This document shows positions 54,200-64,000 of a DNA stretch of 64,000 nucleotides, in pieces. Location of the stretch: contig WIXG01000301.1 of the NCBI GenBank assembly GCA_009869945.1, positions 32,717 to 96,716 of the forward strand, read 5' to 3'. The stretch is from Mesaphorura yosii. Taxonomy: Eukaryota > Arthropoda > Collembola > Poduromorpha > Tullbergiidae. The notes under the pieces are model-generated. The model was not told the DNA's origin. It searched no databases and saw nothing but the letters and a program-made list of their open reading frames with translations. The position numbers were made by a program, and so were the translations under genes. Position 1 is the first letter of the stretch. The number at the start of each line of letters is the position of its first letter.

Positions 54200-57100
54200 G
54201 TGTTCAACAGCCGTTCACTGGTTTGCCTCCGCATCTGAACGGACCGATGGCTCGACCACCTGGTCCGGGGCCAATGACACAACAGTACCCAGGAATGTCA
54301 GCTGCGCAGCCAAACGGGCCGACGTCGCTTGGAGGAGGACCCATGGGGCAGCCGATGCCACAGCAGTACCCGGGCATGGGCATGCCACCTACGTCGACCT
54401 ATCAAAGTGCGCCTTCGCAAGTTCATCAGTATCCGCCAATGCCTCCGACGTCAACCCATCAAAATGCACCTCCGTCGATGCAACAGTATCCTGGCATGCC
54501 GCCTCCACTGAATCAGAACGCACCCCCGTCGCAACAACAGATGCCAGGTATGCCTCCTTCGCAGAATGGTCCCCAACAACGATACCCGGGCCCGCCGCCT
54601 CAGCAGAATGGACCTGCGCCATCCCAACAACAACAGCAGTTTCATCCACCACAACAAAATGGGTTACAGCAGCAAATGCAAGGCCCAGGCATGCCTCCGT
54701 CTTTTCAAAGCGGTGGTGGTCCACAACAACCGCCACAGCAGTATCCAGGTATGCCGCCTCAGCCTCTACAGAAAGCTCCTCCACAACAGCACGGTGGCTT
54801 GCTGCAGCAGCAATATCCAGGAATGCCACCCCAACCAAATGGGCCCATGCCTCCGGTGTCAAGTGCTGGAATGGGTGGCTTACCACAGCAGTTTCAAGGA
54901 ATGCACGTTTCAAACCCTCCATTACCCAATCAGCAAGTTAAACCATTAAATCCATCACAAATGCCCCAAGGAATGGGCGGCTATAATGCGCCTCCTGGTC
55001 CGGGTGGTCCCCCGGCTGGGCCAATGGGCATGCCACCGCAGCAGCAATTCCAGGGCATGCCACCTCAGCAATCTTTTCAGGGCATGGGCCCTCAGCAGCC
55101 ATTTCAGGGAATGCCTCAGCATCCAATGGCTGCTCAAAATCAGGCGAAAAAGCTGGATCCGGAGCAGATGCCATCAGCGGTAAGATCAATGGGTTTTAAA
55201 GTTTTGTCGGTTTTATGCCACATGTAACTGATGTGTATATCGTACGTGTCTCTTTAGATTGGAGTAATGCAAGAAGATCAGCAGTCACGAGGCGGTGTAT
55301 TTCAGACTGGGACTAGAGGAGCACTTCCTCCTTTGGTTACCACAAAGTTTTTGGTCGAAGATCAAGGAAACGCTAGCCCGAGATTTGTGAGGTCGACTAT
55401 TTATTCGGTGCCTTCGCAGCCTGACATGCTCAAGCAAACAGCTGTTCCATTTGCGCTTGTAGTAAGTCCCATTGATCGTATGACATATGGGCGCCGGGCG
55501 CTTATAACTTCATTAGCTACAACTTCACGATTTTAAATTATTTACAGATCAACCCATTCGAAAGCCCAGCGGAGGATGAACAGCCCCTGGCCTGCGTAGA
55601 TTTAGGACCAATGGGACCGATTCGCTGCATCAGATGCAAGGCTTACATGTCTCCACTCATGCAGTTTATTGATGGCGGAAGGAGGTTTCAGTGCTTACTG
55701 TGTAAGGCAACGACTGAAGTGCCACCTGAATACTTCCAGCATATGGATCACACGGGGCAACGCGTCGACAAGTGGGAGAGACCGGAATTGTGGCGAGGTA
55801 CCTACGAATTGGTAGCCACAACGGAATATTGCAGAGTAAGTTGACACATCATCTTATGTGGGTGAAATTATCCTTACCTTGACGTTTTCTACTTTTCATG
55901 TGTTCTAACAATTGCAGAATAGCGTCCTTCCGAAGGAGCCTGGTTACGTGTTTGCAATTGATGTATCCTACAACAATGTTAAGAATGGACTCGTGAATCT
56001 TTTGTGTTCTCGTATGCTTTCAATTCTTGAATCGCTTCCTTCGCATACTCCAGTCGGATTTATCACTTACAATTCAAAGGTGAGATCGATCAAATGAATG
56101 ATTTTAAATGCGTAATAAGATGCACTGTTTGAACTGAATTAAATTATTCTTATGTCCAGGTCCATTTTTATAATATTGATCCAAACTTGGCCAGCCCCCA
56201 GATGGTTGTAGTGCCTGACATCGCGGACATGTTTATGCCGTTACTTACTGGATTCCTTGTGCCAAGGGCAGAAGCGATCAATTCAATCACAAGTTTGATG
56301 AATCTAATTCCGGCAATGTTTGCGGATACAAAGGAGACAGAAGCAGTTTTAGGACCAGCGATTCAGGCTGGGATGGAAGCACTGAAGGTAAGATCGCAAT
56401 GTTTCAAATGATTACTTAATTGAATTGAGTCATGAAATTTTATAACTTAACTTAGGCGTCCGAGAGAGTTGGAAAGGTGCTAATCTTTCAGTCGACTCTC
56501 CCAATCTCCGACGTTGCGCCCGGAAAGTTAAAAAACCGCGAAGCTGACAGAAGGTTATTGGGAACAGACAAAGAGAAGACGGTCCTGACTCCACAATCAA
56601 CGTACTACAATACATTGGGCCAAGAATGCGTAGGAAATGGCGTCTCCGTTGATTTGTACTTATTCAACAATTCGTACATTGATGTGGCCACAATCGGGCA
56701 GGTTGCCCGACTCACAGGAGGTTCCGTGAACAAATACACGTACTTCCAGGTTAGTACCGCACTGTCCACGTTTATTTACTGATAGCTCACGTGAGTTTGC
56801 GTTTTCCGCAGTCTGACATAGACGGTGCTCGGATTATTGGGGAGTTGACCTTCCACTTGAGTCGCCCTACAGCATTCGATGCGGTAATGCGAGTACGAAC
56901 CTCGACTGGAGTCAGACCGACAGATTTCTTCGGACACTTCTACATGTCAAACACCACGGATGTGGAGCTGGCCGCTGTGGATTCGTACAAGGGAATTGCT
57001 GTAGAAATCAAGCATGACGATAAATTAACTGATGAGGATGGTGTATATATTCAAATAGCGCTGCTGTATACTTCCATTTATGGTACGTCATAAACTTCAT

Positions 57101-58228
57101 CGTACTTTCCCAATATCTAACTTGAAGCTTGAAATTGCAGGCCAAAGAAGACTCAGAATTCACAATTTAGCCTTGAACACTTGTCTGCAAATGGCGGACT
57201 TGTATCGCAACTGTGAGTTGGACACGATTACAAACTTCCTAGCGAAGCAAGCCATTTCCAAATCGGTCGATACGACTCCTCAGACAATTCGTGACGGCTT
57301 AATTAATAAGTAAGTCTTTGCTCTATCAATGGACCAGGCAAAATGAGATTATTTACAAATGGTGTGACTGTTTCAATTTTGCAGATGCGCTAACATGCTG
57401 GCAACGTACAGGAAGCATTGCGCGAACCCGTCAATGCCGGGTCAACTGATACTACCTGAGTGCTTGAAGCTTCTTCCTCTCTACGCCAACTGTGTGCTTA
57501 AAAGTGATGCGATAGCTGGCACGCAAGAACTCACTCCGGATGACCGATCCTGGTTGATGTACACCGTGATGACCATGGGCGTGTCCTCAAGTGTGCATTA
57601 TTTTTACCCCAAACTGGTGCCTGTCGCTGGTCCAACAGCGGAGCTGGATAACCCGTCTCCGGTGAGGTGCTCTCACGATAAACTGAGAGAAGATTCGGCC
57701 TTTTTGCTCGGTAAGTGGCCGTCTTGTTATCTTGTTTATCATTAAAGTTCTGAATTCTGAAGGAACTCTGCGTTCATTTTTGGTTGATGCTTTCAGAGAA
57801 CGGAATATACGCCTTTCTTTGGATCGGCAGTGGTGTCAGTCCAGAATGGCTGCAAGACATTTTCGGCGTTTCTAATTTAGGACAACTGAACGTTGAAGTT
57901 ATCACTGAACTTCCGGATCAAATCACAACTGATGCATCGCTAAGATTAAAGGCACTCCTTCGTGGTCTGAGAAAAGAGAGACAGAGGCATATGAGGGTAA
58001 GATAATTTACGCTCTTACTCAATACAAGCCGTCTGAATAGCCTGAATTATAACCATAACAAACTTGCCTGTGTCTGAATTTCAGCTGACTGTCATTCGCC
58101 AGCGTGATAAGATGGAGCTAGTAATGAACCGATTCTTGGCGGAAGATCGGGGCAGCGATGGCAGTTCTTCATACGTCGATTTCCTTTGTCATATGCATAA
58201 AGAAATACGCGGTATATTGAATCAATAA
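54196..58228 (+). CDS. Sec24CD: COPII coat protein Sec24 (C/D type)
   Basis: Exons are 54196-55179, 55258-55461, 55548-55835, 55918-56079, 56160-56387, 56456-56749, 56812-57082, 57141-57309, 57385-57710, 57797-57996 and 58085-58228; the product is 1089 aa. About 325 N-terminal residues are Pro/Gln/Met/Gly-rich with repeated QQYPGMPP-like units. The zinc finger has RCIRCKAYMSP and FQCLLCKA. The trunk begins GYVFAIDVSYNNVKNGLVN; the beta-sandwich and helical parts follow, with YIQIALLYTS and GQRRLRIHNLALNT. The gelsolin-like domain reads IYAFLWIGSGVSPEWLQDIF. The C-terminus has LTVIRQRDKMELVMNRFLAE and SYVDFLCHMHKEIR. Sec24 selects ER cargo and pairs with Sec23. The long N-terminal low-complexity region and motifs fit the C/D subfamily. 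Confidence 0.96.
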
Positions 58229-59617
58229 TTTTAAGAAACTATTCTACCGAATATCGAATTACGTGTACGTGAAATTTTATAATCTAAAAGTTTAATTCAT
58301 AATGCGATATGCGACAGCATACATTAATTAGCGGTAGCATTTTCACGACTTTTACATCCAGGCAAGCAAATTCTTCATCCAAGACCGGCATGGCAAGCGA
58401 ATTCGTCGCTTGTTTGGGCGCGGAGGTTGTTGAGCGGTGCAAAACAACGTAGAGTAGAGCGTAGTTAGATAGTTTTTAGTGAACTTTAATATTTTGTTCT
58501 ATTTATGAAGCTATTGTTAACTCCGAGCTCAAAATCTGCAAAAGGCAAATTATATTCGAGTGCGTGAAGCGTTTGTTTTGTGAAGATGAGCGCAAGTAAA
58601 TGTAATTCGGTTAGTACAATCAAAAGATATTAATAAAGAAGTAAAATAAACGTTTATGAAGTCAAGTCAAAGTCTTCAAGATTCTTGAGTTAAGTTTTGT
58701 GTTCCGTTGACCTCGACAAAGTTAACGTCCGTCGCGTTTGCGCGTTGCGTGTCAAAAAGTGTCAAGCCTTCGTATTCAAAGCCGCAGCAGATGCGTTTGT
58801 CATTCAACAATGCGAGTGAGAATGGCGAAGTTCGTTCGTTTGAAGTACAGGTTCAAGTTGTCATTGTTTTGCCGTACTTTACTCCTTTTGAGATTAAATG
58901 AGCAGCAAAGGCAGCGGCTCAATGCGTCAAATTGTCATCCTGTCTGCGAGATGCGAGATAAAATCACGTTAAATGCCATGCTACGTTTTGCTATGCAAAA
59001 ATTGTGACTTGCGTCTGCGATTAGAATCTGATGCAAAATGTTAAGGTTAAAGATTGTCGCTACTGTTTTTCTGTTTCGGCCAATAATCTCGCTTTGCTGC
59101 TGCAAGCTGCATTCTCATAAATCCGATGACCTTTCACGGCATTTAAGCTTTTTATTGTCTCTAGGCGTGGAGGATGCAAAGAAGCAAGAAGCAAATGCAA
59201 AGATGAGGCGAGGATGCATTCAGAATTTTGCATCGGCTTAATGCGCTCCGTTGCCGTCACGGTTAAGAGTTTGCCAACTTTGCCTTGCATCGCCTCGCCT
59301 TAATGAACTGGTTCGAAGAACTTTGCCACAGCGGTTAATAACTGTCCATCTTCAATTGCTTGCAAGAGTAATTAAAATTAAAATCTTGATGAATAAATCT
59401 TCTGAAGCTGCATTGGCAACTTTTCTGCAATTCTGCGTTAATATCACATGCCTTTCATTTATTAGGTCGCAAAAATCGTCCAAAGGACAAGACACGCACA
59501 CAAATAATCACACGACACAGTAATCAAATAACAACTAAGCAGGTTTGTGCGATAATTAAAGTATTTAACCATTCTTAACACTAAATCCTAATCTAGACTT
59601 ATTGCCTTTCGCCATCG
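58229..59617. other. Convergent intergenic region after Sec24
   Basis: This holds the 3' UTRs of Sec24 (+) and the secreted-protein gene (-). AATAAA read on minus lies at 59458-59463, and an AATAAA on plus near 58633. No gene is recognised. Confidence 0.5.
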
Positions 59618-61594
59618 CTACTTTCTCTGTCGACCCGTGCTGTACGACGGGTATCTACCTATCGGCCGGGGTTTCTCGTCTTTCACGTAGTATCTGTGCG
59701 GGTGTCTTGTCCTGCCATCGTCGTGCACTCGCAGCTGAGTTCCGACCTGAACCGCCCAGCCATTCACGCCCGGGAGCCCCGAGCCCATGGCGGTCAGTGT
59801 TCGGGGCACCGAGTGGGAGTGACCGAATTCGCCGCGATCGCGTATGCGTGGTCCGTCCACGTCCACGCCGTTGTGATCGATGGGTCCGAAACGGCTCTGT
59901 GGTGGTTGGTATTGCTGGTAGTAAGCTGGAGCCGGACGTGCTGCGCCAAAATTCTGCGGATGAGAAGGATAAATGACATTAATCATGTGCAATAGGCGCC
60001 TGCTGCTTGACATCGTATGACAGGCATAACACTTGTACTTTCGAATTCAGTGTTGAACTGGACAACAATGATGCGCTACAGCACAAGCGTAGCACGCCGG
60101 ATATTGAAACCTGCCCTAAAACATGCATTCATTAATCATTGGCCAGGGCCAGGCAGCCAGGCAATTGTACAAAAATTGGGATCATCTCATTTATTGTACT
60201 GTACGATTTACACTCGATTCGAAGCGTCAAGCGTGAAATGCGAAAGGAACTCGCAGCACACTTGTGGAGATACGGTTACAGTGGCATCAGTGGCACGATA
60301 ATTGACACTGTGCTCCTAAGCTGCTTTTGTGGTCCCTGATGATGTGCATCAGTAATCAAATCAGACTGGACTGCACTCTACTATTTTAATGCTCGCACAT
60401 GTCTCCTGTCACTGCAACTGCACGGACGAGGTTTCTAACTTTGTGGTTTAATTTCTTTTTAACCACAAATGACAAATGACGTGATTCACGAATTGAATTT
60501 AAAACTCATTATAGCAAAAAGTGGCCAATACAAACTTTGTCGCTGTGTTAATCTGTTTTGTATGCGATCACGCTTGGCAGTAATAAAAACTGGTACTTCT
60601 TTGAAAATTGCTTGAGAAGACTTTTTCAAGAAACAAATCGGCATCATTACAGGACTGTGGCCTTCCTTTGAATGAACCGCATGAAATGAATTGGATTTCA
60701 CATATAAACTTTAATTACTAATTCTAACTTTCATTGTTGTGAGATGCGCCTGTGTCTGAAAATAAGTGAATGAATACTTACGGCATTGTATCGCGGTGGT
60801 TGCTGCTCCAATCTCGAAAAATACTGATCATTTATTCTACCTCGGGTCGGGCCGAAATACTCTTTCGGTGGACTTCTAGAAACCGGAAATTGTCGTTCCT
60901 CTGGCTGGATCTGTGCTGACTGCGACTCCCGATAAAAGTACGGACTCTTCTCGAATTCTGCTAAACGCTGCTTGTTGCGATCCGGGTCTCTGCGGAAAAA
61001 GTACACGTCCTCGGCGAGCAAGTTGTTATCGATCCCATCCGATACGGTGGACGTCGACGCGGTGGTTCCAGTATTTCTTCGGCTTCTGATGGGCATCGCA
61101 TAGATTGGCGTCTGCTGATAATGCGCGAGCCTTCCATGCCGTCTGCTGGCACTGACAGCACTACTCGATGGATACTGTGGATACTGGCCATGGGCATTGC
61201 CATTTGCATTATTTTGACCGTTGAAATAGAAAAACGGGTCATAAAACTTCTTTTCGTAGGCCTTGTCATCTGAATTTGAGCCTGACGCTGCTGGCAGCGC
61301 GTCTTCGTGCACTGTTGCGCCGTGAATACTTGAAACCTGCCCATCCTTCAGTGCCTGAGCTTCCTTGTAACGCCGAAATGCGACGGCGGAAGCCTGGGCA
61401 TCGTACGGATCGTAATTTTCACGATTGAAATCAAATTGGCGTTCTTCTTTGTTCGTTGACCCGAATTCGACTGTTTCGGCTTCGGATGACGGCAATTTTC
61501 GGTTTACTGCGGCAGTGGTGGAGGCGAAGGTCACGCCGAATATCAGCAACGTAACCGTAAATACGCGCACGCTGGGCATCGACATTTTCGACAT
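59618..61594 (-). CDS. Unrecognised secreted protein, Tyr/Gln/Ser-rich
   Basis: Exons are 61594-60782 and 59953-59618, joined in phase 0 across an 828-bp intron; the product is 382 aa. A signal peptide is clear (hydrophobic core VFTVTLLIFGVTFA, residues 11-24). I do not recognise a domain. The mature part is rich in Ser, Arg, Tyr, Gln and Asn and has repeated Tyr/Phe patches such as YDPFFYFNGQ, EDVYFFRRD and KSPYFYRES. Basic sites occur at SRRHGR (150-155) and RSRR (170-173), the latter a furin-type R-x-R-R. The C-terminal exon is Pro/Tyr/Arg-rich with a distinctive MGSGLPGVNGWAVQVGTQLR. It could be an extracellular-matrix or cuticle-associated protein or a large peptide precursor; neither is established. 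Both in-frame exons and the good splice sites support a real gene. Confidence 0.72.
59954..60781. other. Intron of the secreted-protein gene
   Basis: An 828-bp intron with donor GCC|GTAAGT and acceptor CCGCAG. No nested gene is seen. Confidence 0.65.
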
Positions 61595-63811
61595 GCTGTC
61601 CGAATTTTGTACTAATTCAACAATTCACAACCTGCACTGATGGAATAACTGTATAAAAGGTCTCTGAAGAAATCGAGACACTTCGAGCTTAAACTCACTG
61701 CCACTTACAGTGCTCATTTGTATGGGTCTTCTTCGTTCAGTCAATCTTGAATCACGTCTGATGTGAGTCTGAGAGTCTGAGCCTGGTCGAAGTTGGAATG
61801 GAATGGAAGGGATCAGGTCTCAATTTGATACGCTCACGCAACAATCAAAGAGTCAAGCCCCAGAGCTAGTGCCTATAGTTTTAGTATCCGTGTGTACTTC
61901 ACATCACTACAATTAAAGCGTAGCATGTGATGAGAGGATTCGCAAACGCAAAATCGCAATTGCGAACGAGAATAGCGTGTAAATAAAGACAGACTAAAGA
62001 GGGTTGGGTGGAATAACCTTTTTTTGGCTGAAAAACTTAAACTCAGGATTACCAGTAAGCCAGTAGCCAGGCCTGGCTCACTTTACAAAAACTTTTCACA
62101 CAAGTTCAGAGTAGCGAAATAACGCCAGAGTGGCGTGGTGTGGCATGAGCGTGGACGAAAGGTGCGAGGATTATGACCAGACTGACTGACTGCGTAATGA
62201 TGTTCTTCACATTCACGATCCAAATCCACGCGATCGCTTCCTGTTGCATGTGTCATGAGCCTGTTAATAGCAAAATCAAATGTATAGCCAGCAAAATACA
62301 AAATGCGAAATCTTTGGAGTTTGAAGCAGAAACAGAAAAAATCAGGCTCAAGGTACGAGGAAATTCTGCGCTGCGCGCACGTAATTACAAGCCCCATGCT
62401 TAATTTTATGGTTCACAGCGTCCACGAGAGCGCGAGTTCCTTAACATCGACGAGTAACGCAAATCACAAACGTACACGAGAATAACTTTAGCATGTCAAG
62501 ATCACCGCGGCCGATAAGCGCGCGCAGGTTTTGTAATAGACGAAAGATGAGTTCAAAGAAATGAAAATGAAAACACAAAACACAAAATTTTATGCAACGC
62601 AATGCTGCTAAAAGCAAAATGAAATGGTTGAAAAGGTTACTTGGTCAGCCATGCGTGAAATTTCGAAAGATTTGCTTCCTATGAGATAAAATACGAAAAA
62701 TACGAATGGGCAATGAATGCGAATACGAATAAGATTTGAGGACCACCACAGCTTGTAATTAATTCGCAATTCACATTATAGTAAAAATAGCAAAGGAAAC
62801 CGCAGATTAATTTGTAATTATGAATTAAAGCGTTGGGGCTCATCTTTTGTGTGCTGTGCTGTGCTGTAATGTCTCAATTGAGCCGAGGGTTGGATAATCA
62901 TAATTTGGAAGGACACGAACGCGAATCGCAACTCAAGAAATTCCCACGCCAGCGCGCTAAATGCTTTGCTGTACGCCACGCCACACCAGTTTACGTAACT
63001 TTCTGCCTTCGTTCCTTATCTTTTGAGGATGTGAATTGTGAATTCGAATTCTGTGAATGGTGAGAAATTTTTGCTTGGTAATGCGTGCAAACATTAATCA
63101 TTCATTAGAACGTTAGACGACTGGGACGCGATAGCGACTGCGCTGAAGTTCTGATTCTGAGGAACACGAATTAAAAGAGAAGAAATAAATTAAGACATGG
63201 CACTTCACACCTGGAAAAAAACGTTACGAAGTTTTAGATATTTGCGACACAAGCAGAGTCATGCGAAGACTCGAGACTCAAGAGTCCTTACAAACACGTA
63301 TGAACTACACGTAACACGTGCTATGATTACGTTGCGCTGGGTTGACTCCATTATTGAATTAAACTCACAAAGGAAGGAAAGGAAGGGCAAGGCCATTCTT
63401 TTGACGTCGAAGCGATGATGCTGCGCTGCGATTACCTTCAAACTACTAAAAATAGGTAGAATGACTCAAGAACATTTACTATTTCGTATTTGGTGATGGA
63501 AATAAAGTGCATTAAATATTTAAATTGAAAGTGATACCTTAATCTCTTAATCTCTAAAAGGCTAATACGTAAATCAGCTTTGAATCTTGAACTTGCTCGG
63601 CACAACATATTTTTAGTTTGGCCACTCGGACTTTGACTATGAAGGAGATAAGCTCATGTTGTCCAGTTCGAGGTTATGCTAATTTGACATTTGACACATA
63701 CTGTCAACGACAAATTTAGAACAGAACAGACACAAACAAGTGTTATTCATACAAACCTCAATGCTCAACAGTCAATCCAGTTTCAGATTCAAGACGTTGC
63801 AGATTCACAAA
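61595..63811. other. Intergenic region before the final gene
   Basis: This lies between divergently oriented secreted-protein genes. No exon chain or RNA gene is seen. Two copies of the CTGCGCTGCG decamer occur at 62366 and 63421. Confidence 0.5.
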
Positions 63812-64000
63812 ATGAGACTTGTCTACTTCTTTCCCCTCTTTTTTCTCTTGTGCAATGGACGCATCGCCAACGGCCAGTATCCACCTGCCGTCGCCCCACT
63901 CATCCAAACTCTCGAATCTCGCTTGGCCTCCGTCGCCCAGCAACTTGGCCTTGTCAATGCCACGAACGCAGCCCTGTTCAACCCTTCGAATCCTCCCTCG
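63812..64000 (+). CDS. Secreted protein, 5' part only
   Basis: An open frame of 63 codons runs off the window end. It begins MRLVYFFPLFFLLCNG, a clear signal peptide with likely cleavage after about residue 16-21. The mature part starts with a Pro/Ala/Leu-rich stretch (YPPAVAPLIQTLESRLASVA) that may form a helix, and has one N-glycosylation site (NAT). The coding part is visibly more C-rich than the DNA before it. I do not recognise the family from this fragment. Confidence 0.65.
   Translation, partial: MRLVYFFPLFFLLCNGRIANGQYPPAVAPLIQTLESRLASVAQQLGLVNATNAALFNPSNPPS

Noticed and set aside
54168-54941. 257-codon frame overlapping the start of Sec24
   Set aside because: It is the +1 shadow of the Pro/Gln-rich Sec24 exon; composition (Thr, Ala, Ser, Trp) is what the shifted repeat codons give.

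Overview
The window looks like nuclear DNA of an arthropod. It is AT-rich, has multi-exon genes with canonical GT..AG introns that are mostly 60-90 bp, and carries AATAAA/ATTAAA poly(A) signals. A takeout/JHBP-family gene and ordinary animal housekeeping genes point to a hexapod or crustacean. Takeout plus the compact introns would suit a springtail or another early-branching hexapod, but that placement is inference. I see no bacterial, organellar, viral or CRISPR sequence. The exon chains of the recognised genes were assembled by hand; reading phase closes at every junction, which is the main support for the models.

Layout from left to right: 0.9-4.7 kb (-) a takeout/JHBP-like secreted protein with a long Ser/Thr-rich N-terminal extension; 4.7-8.8 kb non-coding; 8.8-13.0 kb (+) Serinc, with a complete LKB1/STK11 kinase gene nested on the same strand inside its first coding intron; 14.9-17.9 kb (+) cytoplasmic poly(A)-binding protein with a TOP-like, A-rich 5' region and a probable MITE in its last intron; 20.3-23.3 kb (-) a catalytically dead cholinesterase-like type I membrane protein; 26.9-28.4 kb (-) Fip1, divergent from an HP1-type chromo/chromoshadow protein (29.1-30.4 kb, +); 31.0-33.1 kb (-) PPP1R21, divergent from Pin1/dodo (33.8-34.5 kb, +); 35.3-48.4 kb (-) the LIM-homeobox gene Lim3 (Lhx3/4) with an 8.4 kb first intron; 50.3-52.0 kb (-) FAM98, divergent from proteasome subunit Rpn12 (52.4-53.6 kb, +); 54.2-58.2 kb (+) COPII coat Sec24 (C/D type); 59.6-61.6 kb (-) an unrecognised secreted protein; 63.8 kb to the end (+) the start of another secreted protein.

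The genes do not form one pathway. Several act in RNA biology: PABP in translation and poly(A), Fip1 in 3'-end formation, FAM98 in the tRNA ligase complex, and PPP1R21 in the FERRY endosomal mRNA-transport complex. This is probably chance clustering in a gene-dense region with head-to-head pairs. Lim3 stands apart in a roughly 15 kb gene-poor block, as expected for a developmental regulator with intronic enhancers.

The most notable observations are the same-strand nesting of LKB1 in Serinc; two 75-bp introns (in LKB1 and Pin1) bordered by short direct repeats at the splice sites, as expected for recently gained introns; the TOP plus A-rich 5' region of PABP; the inverted-repeat element in PABP intron 6; a three-codon upstream ORF whose stop overlaps the Sec24 start; a short PPP1R21 whose nine introns are all phase 0; and a dispersed CAGCGCAG motif confined to non-coding DNA. 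I did not find a clearly new multi-gene system.
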